A DNA stretch of 64,000 nucleotides, taken from assembly GCF_964340395.1 (NCBI RefSeq), contig NC_135552.1, forward strand, positions 26,429,181 to 26,493,180, written 5' to 3'. The DNA is from Glandiceps talaboti (Eukaryota; Hemichordata; Enteropneusta; Spengelidae). The notes beneath the pieces are model-generated. The model made no database searches. It had not been told where the DNA came from and saw only the letters and a program-made list of their open reading frames with translations. Positions within the stretch are counted from its first letter, which is position 1. Each line of letters begins with the position of its first letter. Positions 30,901 to 41,200 of the stretch are shown here, piece by piece. Made by a program: the position numbers and the translations under genes.

Positions 30901-32533
30901 TAATGTCTTCTGTATTGTTGGATAGCTACTACATTGAATACTCAGTAATGTCTTCTGTATTGTTGGATAGCTACTACGTTGAATACTCAGTAATGTCTTC
31001 TGTATTGTTGGATAGCTACTACATTGAATACTTAGTAATGTCTTCTGTATTGTTGGATAGCTACTACATTGAATACTCAGTAATGTCTTCTGTATTGTTG
31101 GATAGCTACTACGTTGAATACTTAGTAATGTCTTCTGTATTGTTGGATAGCTACTACATTGAATACTCAGTAATGTCTTCTGTATTGTTGGATAGCTACT
31201 ACATTGAATACTCAGTAATGTCTTCTGTATTGTTGGATAGCTACTACGTTGAATACTCAGTAATGTCTTCTGTATTGTTGGATAGCTACTACGTTGAATA
31301 CTCAGTAATGTCTTCTGTATTGTTGGATAGCTACTACATTGAATACTTAGTAATGTCTTCTGTATTGTTGGATAGCTACTACGTTGAATACTTAGTAATG
31401 TCTTCTGTATTGTTGGATAGCTACTACATTGAATACTTAGTAATGTCTTCTGTATTGTTGGATAGCTACTACATTGAATACTTAGTAATGTCTTCTGTAT
31501 TGTTGGATAGCTACTACATTGAATACTTAGTAATATCTTCTGTATTGTTGGATAGCTACTACATTGAATACTTAGTAATATCTTCTGTATTGTTGGATAG
31601 CTACTACATTGAATACTTAGTAATATCTTCTGTATTGTTGGATAGCTACTACATTGAATGCTTAGTAATATCTTCTGTATTGTTGGATAGCTACTACATT
31701 GAATACTTAGTAATATCTTCTGTATTGTTGGATAGCTACTACATTGAATGCTTAGTAATGTCTTCTGTATTGTTGGATAGCTACTACATTGAATACTTAG
31801 TAATGTCTTCTGTATTGTTGGATAGCTACTACATTGAATACTTAGTAATATCTTCTGTATTGTTGGATAGCTACTACATTGAATGCTTAGTAATGTCTTC
31901 TGTATTGTTGGATAGCTACTACATTGAATACTCAGTAATGTCTTCTGTATTGTTGGATAGCTACTACGTTGAATACTCAGTAATGTCTTCTGTATTGTTG
32001 GATAGCTACTACGTTGAATACTCAGTAATGTCTTCTGTATTGTTGGATAGCTACTACATTGAATACTTAGTAATGTCTTCTGTATTGTTGGATAGCTACT
32101 ACGTTGAATACTTAGTAATGTCTTCTGTATTGTTGGATAGCTACTACATTGAATACTTAGTAATGTCTTCTGTATTGTTGGATAGCTACTACATTGAATA
32201 CTTAGTAATATCTTCTGTATTGTTGGATAGCTACTACATTGAATACTTAGTAATATCTTCTGTATTGTTGGATAGCTACTACATTGAATACTTAGTAATA
32301 TCTTCTGTATTGTTGGATAGCTACTACATTGAATACTTAGTAATATCTTCTGTATTGTTGGATAGCTACTACATTGAATACTTAGTAATATCTTCTGTAT
32401 TGTTGGATAGCTACTACATTGAATGCTTAGTAATGTCTTCTGTATTGTTGGATAGCTACTACATTGAATACTTAGTAATATCTTCTGTATTGTTGGATTC
32501 CCTTTACCTGTGACCCACTTTATGTGTCTGCAT
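13475..32533 (-). CDS. ICE2: Little elongation complex subunit 2 (ICE2/NARG2)
   Basis: Fourteen minus-strand exons in transcript order: 32508-32533, 29134-29277, 27395-27596, 26751-26870, 26252-26389, 25329-25366 (tentative), 23253-23331, 21740-21902, 19183-21164, 18096-18225, 17131-17212, 15580-15630, 14498-14587 and 13475-13652. All splice phases close, giving about 1140 residues against 982 in human. Segments align with human ICE2 as I recall it: FFDEETYK near the start, [52 protein letters not shown], and the C-terminal NARG2_C domain ([74 protein letters not shown]). ICE2 is a nuclear member of the little elongation complex (ELL, ICE1, ICE2) that promotes snRNA transcription by Pol II and III. 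A Ser/Lys-rich disordered middle is encoded by the single large exon. The identity is secure; the first exon and exon 6 are less certain. Confidence 0.92.
13738..13775. promoter_or_regulatory. Three AGGTCA-type half-sites as direct repeats with 5-nt spacing
   Basis: AGGTCA, GGGTCA and AGGTCA follow each other with AGTAA spacers, in the last ICE2 intron about 90 bp before the terminal exon's acceptor. DR5 spacing is the classical RAR/RXR layout. A chance minisatellite of three units is equally possible. Confidence 0.3.
14029..14405. mobile_element. Foldback element in the last ICE2 intron
   Basis: About 105 bp at 14029-14134 (GATAAGAAACAGGCTTCCCA, TGTTTATATTTGTAATGAGT in complement) recurs inverted at 14297-14405. 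The arms are highly similar and the loop is about 160 bp. No coding content. Confidence 0.75.
14738..15003 (-). mobile_element. tRNA-derived SINE, copy 1
   Basis: On the minus strand the head has a box A (GTGGCCGAGCGGTTAGC) and a box B (GGTTCGAACCC), as in tRNA-derived SINEs. The body contains CTCAGTTTGACCCTGCCGAA and CAGGTTTTCCCCGGGCACTC, and the 3' end is AATAAAGATTATTATAA. The same architecture occurs on the plus strand at 40338-40600. Confidence 0.8.
16150..16515. repeat. 53-bp tandem repeat, about 7 copies
   Basis: The unit includes ACAGCTAAAATGATGTAGGC and TTGGTGTTTCACTC. Variants alternate between CATGCAACATG, CATGTGACATG and CTTGCAACATG. One diverged copy lies inverted at about 16780-16832. 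The array is in an ICE2 intron. Confidence 0.95.
17333..17500 (+). repeat. G-rich minisatellite with repeated GGGGG runs
   Basis: Units of about 15 bp such as GGGGGCAGTTGTCAA are repeated about 11 times. Many consecutive G runs give the plus strand G-quadruplex potential. The block is in an ICE2 intron, where the transcript would be C-rich. Confidence 0.85.
17640..17812 (-). mobile_element. Dispersed repeat copy (family also at 49846)
   Basis: On the minus strand this matches 49846-50010. Both contain TTTGAGTATATGTATA, GCCCTTTGGGGTG, GTCTAAAAT and GGGTCCACTTTGCATTATT. No coding content is supported. Confidence 0.65.
18770..18955. repeat. Poly-C and (CA)n / (CACG)n compound microsatellite
   Basis: 17 C's are followed by about 165 bp of CA and ACGC repeats in the ICE2 intron just after the large exon. 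Confidence 0.95.
19183..21164 (-). CDS. ICE2: ICE2 large central exon (disordered region into NARG2_C domain)
   Basis: This 1982-nt exon begins after TTCTATTACAG and ends at GGCAAG|GTGTGT. It starts with [16 protein letters not shown]. About 550 Ser/Glu/Lys/Thr-rich residues without obvious fold follow, including [10 protein letters not shown], basic KGKRKSP-type patches and a 17-residue repeat (KDSVGETQS / NDSVGETQS). It ends in the conserved segment [20 protein letters not shown] that opens the NARG2_C domain. The GTGTGT donor is weaker than its neighbours. Confidence 0.9.
21579..21735. repeat. 155-bp direct duplication, copy next to an ICE2 exon donor
   Basis: This segment is almost identical to 22035-22190. 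It ends 4 bp from the donor of ICE2 exon 21740-21902, so the two copies flank that exon. Part of it (CAGTATACTTTTACACTTGA) also occurs inverted at about 21505-21545, giving a local hairpin. Confidence 0.85.
22035..22190. repeat. 155-bp direct duplication, second copy
   Basis: Partner of 21579-21735, differing at a handful of positions. It lies in the intron on the other side of ICE2 exon 21740-21902. Confidence 0.85.
22855..23210 (+). mobile_element. Dispersed element copy (family also at 49107 and 12905)
   Basis: About 350 bp matches 49107-49435. Shared blocks include GTGACCTAAGGGGC, CATGAGTATTTTC, GAATAACATAATTATACCAG and GTAGACACACGTTG. An internal inverted pair around AAATA..GACCTAAGGG makes the left part foldable. 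It is non-coding. Confidence 0.75.
23448..23730. mobile_element. Foldback element in ICE2 intron (family also at 36017)
   Basis: The ends are inverted repeats (GGATGAGGATTGG..TTTTGGATTTTTAATT against AATTAAAAATCCAAAATAAA..CATCC). The loop holds GTACAATAACAAACTTTTTA. Sequence and structure match 36017-36376. Confidence 0.8.
25329..25366 (-). CDS. ICE2: Tentative ICE2 exon 6 (38 nt)
   Basis: The flanking exons need an exon here that starts in phase 0 and leaves two bases. This segment does so (acceptor GTTGAATAG, donor TT|GTAAGT) and reads [12 protein letters not shown], weakly like the human stretch around KTVFPSMP. A 20-nt candidate at about 23908-23927 also fits by phase but is less similar. 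Confidence 0.4.
25772..26135 (-). mobile_element. Dispersed element with GGTTCCGG termini, copy 1
   Basis: The termini are GGTTCCGGTTACC at the left and CCCGGAACC at the right, flanked by AGGCCTAA motifs. The same element lies in the opposite orientation at about 54544-54906. It falls in an ICE2 intron. Confidence 0.7.
27869..29190 (-). repeat. 84-bp tandem array carrying 16 copies of an ICE2 splice donor
   Basis: The distance between the first and last donor (29134 and 27874) is exactly 15 x 84 bp, so all copies are in register. Each unit reads, on the minus strand, GTGCAG, 44 nt of the exon-2 end, GCAGA|GTAAGTATG and a short intron piece. Units differ at only a few sites (CCCGCAGA, CCTGCAGA, CCTGTAGA). 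Long frames on both strands arise because 84 is a multiple of three. Confidence 0.97.
29134..29277 (-). CDS. ICE2: ICE2 exon 2, donor at head of an 84-bp array
   Basis: The acceptor is TTACTTAG and the donor GCAGA|GTAAGT. The exon encodes [20 protein letters not shown] and continues to [11 protein letters not shown]. Its last 44 nt plus the first part of the following intron form the unit that is repeated 15 more times downstream. Only this first donor keeps the frame: reading through gives GCA GAG TAA, a stop. Confidence 0.8.
29391..29480. repeat. 22-bp tandem repeat, 4 copies
   Basis: CAGGTCATATCAAATCAC plus TTTT is repeated four times without change, in ICE2 intron 1. Confidence 0.95.
29703..32500. 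repeat. 45-bp minisatellite, about 62 copies, in ICE2 intron 1
   Basis: The unit begins GATAGCTACTACGTTGAATA. Nearly all copies have identical length, and variation is confined to four sites: ACG/ACA, CTC/CTT, ATACT/ATGCT and AATG/AATA. Because the unit is 15 codons long and stop-free, both strands show frames of over 900 codons. There is no ATG context or domain to support a protein, and the array lies directly after the ICE2 exon-1 donor. Confidence 0.97.
32508..32533 (-). CDS. ICE2: ICE2 candidate first coding exon
   Basis: ATGCAGACACATAAAG begins a 26-nt exon encoding MQTHKVGH plus two bases. It ends at CACAG|GTAAAG. The two leftover bases AG join the first G of exon 2 to give R, so the frame runs into [11 protein letters not shown]. 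The frame is closed upstream by TGA and TAA, so this is a credible start. The exon is short and the N-terminus is poorly conserved in this family, so a different first exon further upstream remains possible. Confidence 0.5.
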
Positions 32534-33085
32534 ACTTTCAAACCTAAAATGTTATCACTCTCATGACATTCTATTCTCCATGTGACTGTACATGATAAAT
32601 AGGCTCCAGAAACTTAGATTATGTCACAGTGATGGTGTATATGGATCACTCTCAATCATGGCTGAAATCAATTTAAAATATTTCCCATAGCTATAATCCT
32701 TTTTTTAAAGTCATATGGGTGTCCTCACTATGGAGGGGGGGGGGTGGTTAACTGAGATGGAAAATTCAGTAGTGATTTGCACCCGTTTTCAGGCTATAAA
32801 TATTTAAAAGACCAAAATAGAATTCATATTGCAAAGCTTGTGTGGGGTATCAAAATCCGGTAAACAACTGAGAAGGATTCTAATTTGCTACCATATAGCT
32901 GCTATTGTCATCCAATTTGCATATCGTCTATTCTCATAAAATAAAGTGGTATGTGTTCTCCATCATAATGACTGAGATGCAACACATCAAAATTAGAATA
33001 CATACACATGTATTATTTACTGAACTACAAAGCCTGAGATCAAAGTTATGAAGAAGTATAAGTCTATATAATAATTTATATTATA

Positions 33086-33476
33086 TTATAGCATTACCAA
33101 TTCCAGTGAATTTTGTGACGTCATCGCTGTACATTATTACTGATAATGTACTCCGTTATTGGGCATCACGGCCCCGGAACGAGCATAACAATACAAGCTT
33201 ATTTGTTCTGTTTCTTCATACGACTACTTGGTATTTTTTCGAAATGTATGTTGTTACTTATGATTGTCATTTCCACTGTTTAAAAATACAACGCATTCAT
33301 GAAACAAATTTGAGTTCACAGCAGTTCATTGAAGTGTATATGTGTGTGTACGTGTGTGTGTCGCTATGATTAGTATTCAGCTTCCGGGCCAAACATGGCA
33401 GACGATGTTCAGCGCTGTGTGATATTATACGTTGTTTTGCGTTTCTCGATCTACAAATTCACTGGAATTGGCAAAA
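33086..33476. repeat. Inverted repeat pair around a CRE-containing segment
   Basis: CCAATTCCAGTGAATTT at about 33090 recurs inverted as AAATTCACTGGAATTGG at about 33458. This could be the TIR pair of a MITE of about 390 bp. Confidence 0.55.
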
Positions 33477-33487
33477 CTATAAAATAA

Positions 33488-33630
33488 TAACAATAATGTA
33501 TGCCCTCCCAGTCCATAATGGACTCAAGCAAACTTTGCACTCCATAATGGGCTCGGCTGTCGCCTCGCCCATTATGTCGTTCAAAGTTTGCTTTCGTCCA
33601 TTATGGGCTGGGAGGGCGTACATTATTGTT
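33488..33630. repeat. Long hairpin (foldback) of about 140 bp
   Basis: AACAATAATGTATGCCCTCC at the left pairs with GGAGGGCGTACATTATTGTT at the right. An inner arm, CAAACTTTG against CAAAGTTTG, also pairs. No coding content. Confidence 0.8.
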
Positions 33631-33639
33631 TAAATATAC

Positions 33640-34032
33640 CCAGTGATAATGCTGTGCCATGATTCGCTAGAATCAGTCACGTGATAGGAAAATAGAATGA
33701 CTATTTCCCTAGGGAAATAGTTCCATCAACTATTACATGGTCACGTGACCACCACGAGTTTACAACAGGCCAAAATGGCAGCTTCTGACGATGTTGTCTG
33801 CCACCGCGAGTTCACAGCATGAGGTATATTATAAAACACATATTGCCTGGCCTATATTCGGGCTGTAGCACCTGTTCATTACCCCCTCGTGACTGTGAGT
33901 TACCAGATCACATGCTATTTCCCTCGGCCTTCGGCCGAGGGAAATAGCATGTGATTCTGGTAACTCACAGTCCCTCGGGTGTAATAAACGGGTGCTATAG
34001 CCCTCATGGCCCGGCAATATGTGTTCAATAAT
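33640..34032. mobile_element. Dispersed palindromic element, copy 2
   Basis: Nearly identical to 12358-12746. The central hairpin is more perfect here (CTATTTCCCTCGGCC against GGCCGAGGGAAATAG), suggesting a younger copy. Confidence 0.8.
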
Positions 34033-35245
34033 ACACCTTGGTGAGGCAACAGGCATTGTGGTACTTATAAGTAACATGTCTGTGTCATTCAAAATGACTA
34101 TGGAACCTAAATCATATCATAAAGTCCGAAATACAAAATTTAAACAGCTGGAGTAATACATATGCATCGTCTTGTTTTCCAAGGCTTAGTTCTTGTAGTA
34201 GCACACTAATTAGAAGGTTCTCAAGTGCACTTCCTGGGGTGTACTTGTCAGTTTGCATGGTGTCGACTGAGAAGTTGATCAAATGTATTGTAATGACAGT
34301 TTTCTTCTATTTCTTCTTGTAATATAGTTCCAAACTCATAATTTACTGAGTAAAAATTGGTGTAGTTATCCGAGTTCAGAACTTGTATTGCACTACATTG
34401 CATGTACTACAAGATATTCCTACATGCAAGCATTGAAAAAAAGACTAATTATTTTGATCAGCAGTGTTGTGATAATATCACTACGTAATTTGGTTGACTG
34501 TGTTTTCCAGTTTATTCACTATCTGACCACAAACAAGCAGACGTAAGCAAAATAGTTCTGCGGCTGCGCCCTTCAGCACTGTTACACTTTAAAATTTGAA
34601 GTCATGATGCATGATGCGTGTTCTGATAAATATACTATTACTACTTATATAGCAAAATAGTGAATTCTCACCAATTTACTTTGGCTTCCATTATATACTG
34701 TCCTAGGTAGAAATCACAATAACCTGACTATTAGGGAATTATTGCAATAAAACATATATATAGGATTATAATGGCACGTTGGTGCATGCAGAGGGTCGCG
34801 TCGTCACAGGTAATGCAAACGTGAAACACGCACGCGTCACTTGCGGTGATGTAATTTGAATAAACGAGACTTGACAAAAAGACCCTCATTAACTAATACA
34901 TATTCCGATTATTAAGTCTAAGTTCTACTCACCATCCGTCGAAACTACAGTGTGTATATAAGCCTAGATCATATATACATATGAGTAAATAGTTTTAATT
35001 ATTTAAATATTCATTTTCCCTAAACTAGGACAAAAAATTAGGTATATTTAACGATGCAAGTATTAGGATTACATGGTCTAACTGGCGCTTGCTCGAAGTC
35101 TCCGAAAATCTCGCGTTATTTCAGAAGTACTTCACGCTGTCGCCATTTTGCAGAACGTTTTCGTGTCGTGCCTACATCTGCACAAATATTTAGCGTCCTC
35201 TTCTTTAAAGTGCCCATTACAAAATTAATTTACTGAAAAACAAAA

Positions 35246-38200
35246 ATGAGTGACGTAGAAGACAAGTATGACAGAAGGGTGAGTATACTATATACACTTG
35301 AATAGTGAATTTTTCGCTGAACAATCCGTTTTCAGTTCAGCCACGCGCCAAGCAAGCGTGGTCACACGCAAAACTGAAAATACCTATTGTTACAAAATTA
35401 GTTTTGCAAAGTGCGATATGGCTTCTCATAATTGTTCATGCATTTGAGGTTATGTTATTTCAAATAAAATATTCTAGCAGTACGGAAAATTTCAACCACC
35501 TAGGTCTACATGCTGTTATGTGTTTTGTTGCAGGATCGTCATCGTAGCAAGTCTCGGTCACCTTCGCGTTCCCGCTCACGTAGTCCTAGGTCAAGATCTC
35601 AGTCCAGATCAGTCAGTAGGTCTCGATCAAGATCATACTCCCGGTCTCAATCTAGGTCAAGATCCAGATCTCACTCACGATCTGACCATCGCAGGAGACG
35701 ATACTCACGGTCTAGGTCTCGATCGAGGTCAAGATCACCAAGATACAACAAAAGAAATCGAAAGAGGTATGTTAGTGCACACGCAGCCATTACAATTAAC
35801 CTAAAAATGTAAATCGAAATGAATAATTAATGTGATCCCTTAGTTGTTTGTTCAGGTTTGTTTCTTTACACCTATGTTAGTTTCTGTGTTTGCTATGTTC
35901 TCCTGGTACAAGGTGATGAATAAGGGAGCCAAGATGACTTCCAGTGTTGTAAATGATATATAATTTGTGGTAACTTTCAAATTGAAATGAATAAAATGCA
36001 GTTCAGATCATTCCAGTGGTGTTAAAGTGGCCATATGGATGAGAATTTGGTATTCATTTTGGATTTTTATTTGATAAAACAGCTTCACCATGTTTTTCTA
36101 CTTGAAAAAATAACGTGAAATAACATATACCAAGTCCATGTTCACATATCAATAAACGGCAAAACATTAAACAGTGTGTAAATGTTTGTTATTGTACGTA
36201 CAATAACAAACTTTTTACACTTTGTGCATCTTTTTGCAATGTATTGAGTTATGAACACGGACTTGGTATACGTTATTTTACATTATTTATTCAAGTAGAA
36301 AAACATGGTGAAGCTGTGTTATCAAATAAAAATCCAAAATAAATACCAAATTCTCATCCATATGACCACTTTAAGGTTGAGATGCAGGTTCGTTAGCTCA
36401 TTTTTCCTCCATCACATTTCACAGTAAAGACAAGATAAATATACCATTTTTTTCATTAATTATGTCGAGTCTTTGTATGAAGTTGTGGTTTCTGTGGTGA
36501 TTTTTTACATTTTTAACCATATTATTGATCTGTACCCAAAAACTGTGTTTTTTGACGATTTTCACTTAAAGCTATTTAACTTTTACAAACAGTTGAATAT
36601 AGTCCTCTTTTCGACTTCAAATGAAAGCTATGTACATAAACAAAAAAACGTTCCTCCGGATTTTTTATTTTGTCTCTCATTGTCTTGTTATAATCATCCA
36701 AAGTTGTATTTTTGTGTTTTTTGCATAAATTACCGCTTTTCACACTTCTCAACGCAATATCTCTTGATTCCCTCAAAAACTAAACAATCCGGAGGAACGT
36801 TTTTTCGACACACTGTCTCCGAGTATTGTCTCCAAATTTGACGCAGCTGGGACGTTCTGACGCAAAGTTAAATGGCTTTGAACTTCACACAGTATACAAA
36901 ATAAAGAACGTAGAAAAATGCTAATTAACACAATTGGACTCCTTCCGCCCGACAAAAGCTTTCAAATTCGACAGACATTGCAACAGCTGTTTTCTGTGAC
37001 TTGCAAATATGTTACTCAATCCTTGCCATTTGGTTGTGTACGTTGCTTTGCTACAGACATGAAGAAAATCGGGTATTTTAGGAGGGTCATGAAATGCTAC
37101 AGATAGAAACGTGTTTGTTTCCCGCGATAAAGGTGTCAAGTCATCTATTATTCATCTACGGGTGGAGACTTTGGTTTAATCTTTTAATACGGTACGCGTG
37201 CCGTTCTCGACATTACATAGTATACTTTCTGGTTTGGATTCGAAGCTCTTGCTCTACGCAGTTGGTGTTCGTGTTTTGATTCGAATATGGGCTACGTTCC
37301 ATATTCCTGCTCATGTATTAGGCATTGCTACGTTGTTGGTGTTTCGTTGAAGACACACAATAAAAAAAGTTAATCCTTTCCCTGAAATCAAATTTCCACA
37401 CCACGACACCGTACGACATCGGGAATGTTATACAAATTGTAAGGAGTGTTACAAAACTACGGTATAAATAATGGTACTTGAACTCACGTCAACAGTTTTT
37501 CTTCCACTGCGAGTGACGTTTTATGATACTCGGAGTCGTAGTAGACATTACCTCATTTATTTAAACTACTTGTACCTTCAAAATCTCCATTTTATAACTT
37601 TAATAGCCTTGAGGATCGCTCGGTGCCAAATTCTTTGCCGTTTACGTTCAGACAGCGTCATCGTAGACGCAAATAAACAACGCAACGCACGTATACTACT
37701 ACAGTACATGTGACTCGGTGTCGACGTGTCTCGAAAGTTCACGAAGGATCGAGCCGTGATAAGCCGATCGTTAGAGTGTGGTTGCCACACTCAATTTATA
37801 GGACCTTAACCCTAATAATATAGGCCGAGTCTAGTACCACCCCGGTGTCAGCAGCCGGTCCTCACTGGAGAGACTACTGCCACCGCGGTGGCACTAGCCA
37901 TTCCTCACTGAAACGGCTAGTGCCACCACCCACGATACCCCGGGCCACGATATTTCTCGTCGCTGAACATTTCCCAAATAAATCACATAGAACTCTTCAA
38001 ATGCTTCCATTTTACCTTAAAACACCAAATGGAAGGCTATTATTTAATTTCTCGCGCAGCGCACAACCAGTCTCTGTAGTGGTGGTGTCACAAGTGTCAG
38101 CGTATGCATGACATCGGTGCATGCCCGGCCGAATGGCTGCCGTTACGGTGACTTTTTGAGCGATTGTGCGCTGCACGAGAAATGAAATAATTAGTTTGCA

Positions 38201-41200
38201 TTTGGTATTATAAGGTAGAATGGAAGCGTTCGAGGAGTTCTGTGTGATTTATTTGTTGGGAAATGTTCAACAACGAGAAATATCGCGGGTGGTGGCACTA
38301 GCCGTTCCAGTGAGGATCGGCTACTGCCACCGCGGTGGTACTAGACACTCCGAATAATATAATATCGGAGTGTCTGGTGACAAGCGCTTGTCAGCAGCAT
38401 ATTGTTCTCGTGACAAGCGCCGACCGTACGTGTGTACTACAGCCTGGTCGACGTCAACATGTGCGCTAGTACTGACCTGTACCTTTGACATAATTAAGTC
38501 CCGGAATGGAGTAATACCGTCACCGTGTCGTTTTCCTGTAGTAGTTTCAAGTTTCCCACCCCAGCTTTAATAGTACTTGAGATTTAATGTTTATTTCACG
38601 ATTCGGCGGTTAACTTGCGCGGCCGGTGAGCTGTCGTCAGCTGTTCAGGTCAAATGTCATTACTTTGAGGCCATCACTGCACATGGGATAAAACAAGTAA
38701 AAAGACCACGCAGCACCACAAAAACTATACGCATTTTACCTGTCCTTCACAATAATGAATGTTATTGATGCAACAAATTTTAGTTGTTTTAGATTAATTA
38801 CCTTTACTGTTTACACGTTGCACGTAGTACTACATCACATACGCGGCCATGGCCATGGAGCATATAGACGGTGAAGTGTACATGTGTGTACGCGGCGGAC
38901 TTCGCGGTTGTTGGAAAAAAACAGGAGCTATCACACGTAAATTAACAGTTTTAAGAACTGATGGTGTTTGATAAAGTGATAAAGTGCAATCAATTTCAAG
39001 GGTAATAAGAACGTTTTACACTTGACGCCAAAACACATCATAATGTGTGTCAAAGGTCACGCTTGTCAGCAGCATATTGTTCTAGTGACAAGCGCTTGTC
39101 AGCAGACTCGGCCATATAATATAGTATGTGAAGAGGACGTTGTCAAAACCCACCAACGCGAAAGTTCAAAGCTAGTCTACGGCCACGTTCTGTGAATCTT
39201 ACAGAAACAGAAATGTAATACCCGGAAATCGCCGATGCAATGTCACGCATCTGACGTGAACTCACAAGTCTCGAAGATAGCGTGGTTCATTTTCGATGCG
39301 CCAACGTGTTGATTAAATCGTTTTATTTTTGTAAACATCATTTTTTTTCGATCGGCTAAAACAATTAGCCTGCAATACTGTTAGATATTCGAGATTTGTA
39401 TGTTTTTTTTTACATGCATGGTACTTGAAAACCGTCATCTAATACATCGCCGTCGCGTCGGGTACACTTGAAGGCTGTAGACTAGTGTAGTCACAGTCGC
39501 TTGTAAACTGTTATTCCTTTCCTAAATGGTTTTATTCTTGTCTATAACGGTCCTAATACAGAACAATGACGTTATTATAGGGATTGGCGATATTCTTATG
39601 AAATCGGTAGCAATGTCATACCCCCCCCCCCCCCCCCCCTCTCCCCCTACGTGTTGTATGTAACTTGTAAGTACCATTTAGGAAAGGAGTAACAGTTTAC
39701 AAGCGACTGTGCGGCTGTAGTGCAGTGTAGGCCGCTTCACTAACGTTTTTAGCCGATGCACTGGTCAAAATCAACGTGCATAAGTCCAGGTTCAAAGGAG
39801 GTATTTTTTTTACTTTTTATTGGTTATAACTAAATTTACCGAGTTTGATTGGTTTTGTACAACAACACAGCTAAGAGATAATGTCACGTCAGTCATTGCA
39901 CAGAGGCCTACTAGCTATGGCTCATTTGCATATGAAAAGACACTCTTCTGTAATCAACGTTTCTGTCAATCTTCTTTATGTATGCAAATCTTTGTACATA
40001 AACATTCAGGAATGAAACCATATAAAACACATATAGCGTTAGAGTTTTTTCATTTCAAATTTATTAATGGAAAAAATGAACGATTTTCAAAAAATCTTTT
40101 AACCAAATGATGGCACATACCATGAAGCTTCATAATGAGCAAAAAAAAAAAAAAAGGCCAAAATTCACCAACGAACCTGCATCTCATCCTTAAAACGGTA
40201 TCAGAAGTCTTCCATTTTCACAGCCATTATAATGTTAGGTTCTTGATGGCAACATTTTTATGGATGGCCAACTGTGTGGCCTTTAATTAGTCAAAGACCA
40301 CACAATTCATCAAAGGTATCTGAACTGCATTTTGTTGTCGGTGGTCGAGTGGTTAAACCACTTACCACTGCGGTCGGGGTTCAATTAAATTTACCATGCT
40401 GTAAGTAAGAAGAGTGTCGTTCAGTTTGACTCTACCGACCAACGCAGGTTTTCCCCGGGTACTCCGGTTTCCTCCTGCATTAACACTGAACCCATGAGGG
40501 ATGGCCCTCACTGGACTTCTTGGGAGACAAGTGTTTATATGCTTAAAGAACTATCCAGTGTAAATACAGATTATTATTATTATTATTATTAAGGTAGAAG
40601 GAACAATTTGTTAGATATTGGTCCTGTATCAGTGTATATAGACTTAAGAGCAGTAGGGTTGATTTCTCTCATAAATTTACACCTAACCTTTGAAATCGTG
40701 ACCATCATCGATGATGAGTTGACATATCTTATAAAATGTGACTTGTTAATTATTACAATTATTATCACCACACTGGTTTGACTTTGAGTTCAATGAAGTA
40801 TTCTTCATATGAAGTTAGATTATTTATCAGAGTTTTTGTTGTAAACAGTGTAAGGAGACAAGTTCATAAAATCTACTGCAGAAAATTACCATAGACTATA
40901 TTGGGAAACACTGCCATTTTTACCCCTTTCTGTTAACATGGTTCCCTAACTGTGGCAAAATTACTGTTTATTGGTTTTGCACCATTGAAATCTAACTATG
41001 CTAAGGCTGTAATACAATGATTATGTCATATATGTCAGATTTTGAAAATGCACAAGTTGTCTAACATGCCCTTCCAGCTTTCACAGAATCAACGACAACC
41101 TATTTCATTATTTACCTCTATCCCCAAATATTAAAGTGGACATCACAAAATATTTATTAATAGAGATACATGTATCCCCTCATTAGGAACCTTTTACATT

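Larger units (their letters stand above)
32534..35245. promoter_or_regulatory. Divergent ICE2 / Tra2 intergenic region with transposon inserts
   Basis: ICE2 (-) and Tra2 (+) start codons are 2.7 kb apart, head to head. The region should hold both promoters. It contains TGACGTCA (a CRE-like site, about 33116) and CCGGAAG (ETS-like, minus strand, about 33385), an inverted-repeat pair, a hairpin at 33488-33630 and a dispersed element at 33640-34032. Which sequence is the actual promoter cannot be told from sequence alone. Confidence 0.45.

Noticed and set aside
29653-32541. Frames of 962 (minus) and 937 (plus) codons through the 45-bp repeat
   Set aside because: They exist only because the unit is 15 stop-free codons on both strands. 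There is no proper ATG context at the start of the minus frame and no domain, and the block lies in ICE2 intron 1.
33089-33113. ATGACGTCACAAAATTCACT as ICE2 first exon (MTSQNSLEL)
   Set aside because: It would end in phase 0 at TTG|GTAATG, whereas exon 2 needs two preceding bases. It also overlaps the inverted-repeat pair.
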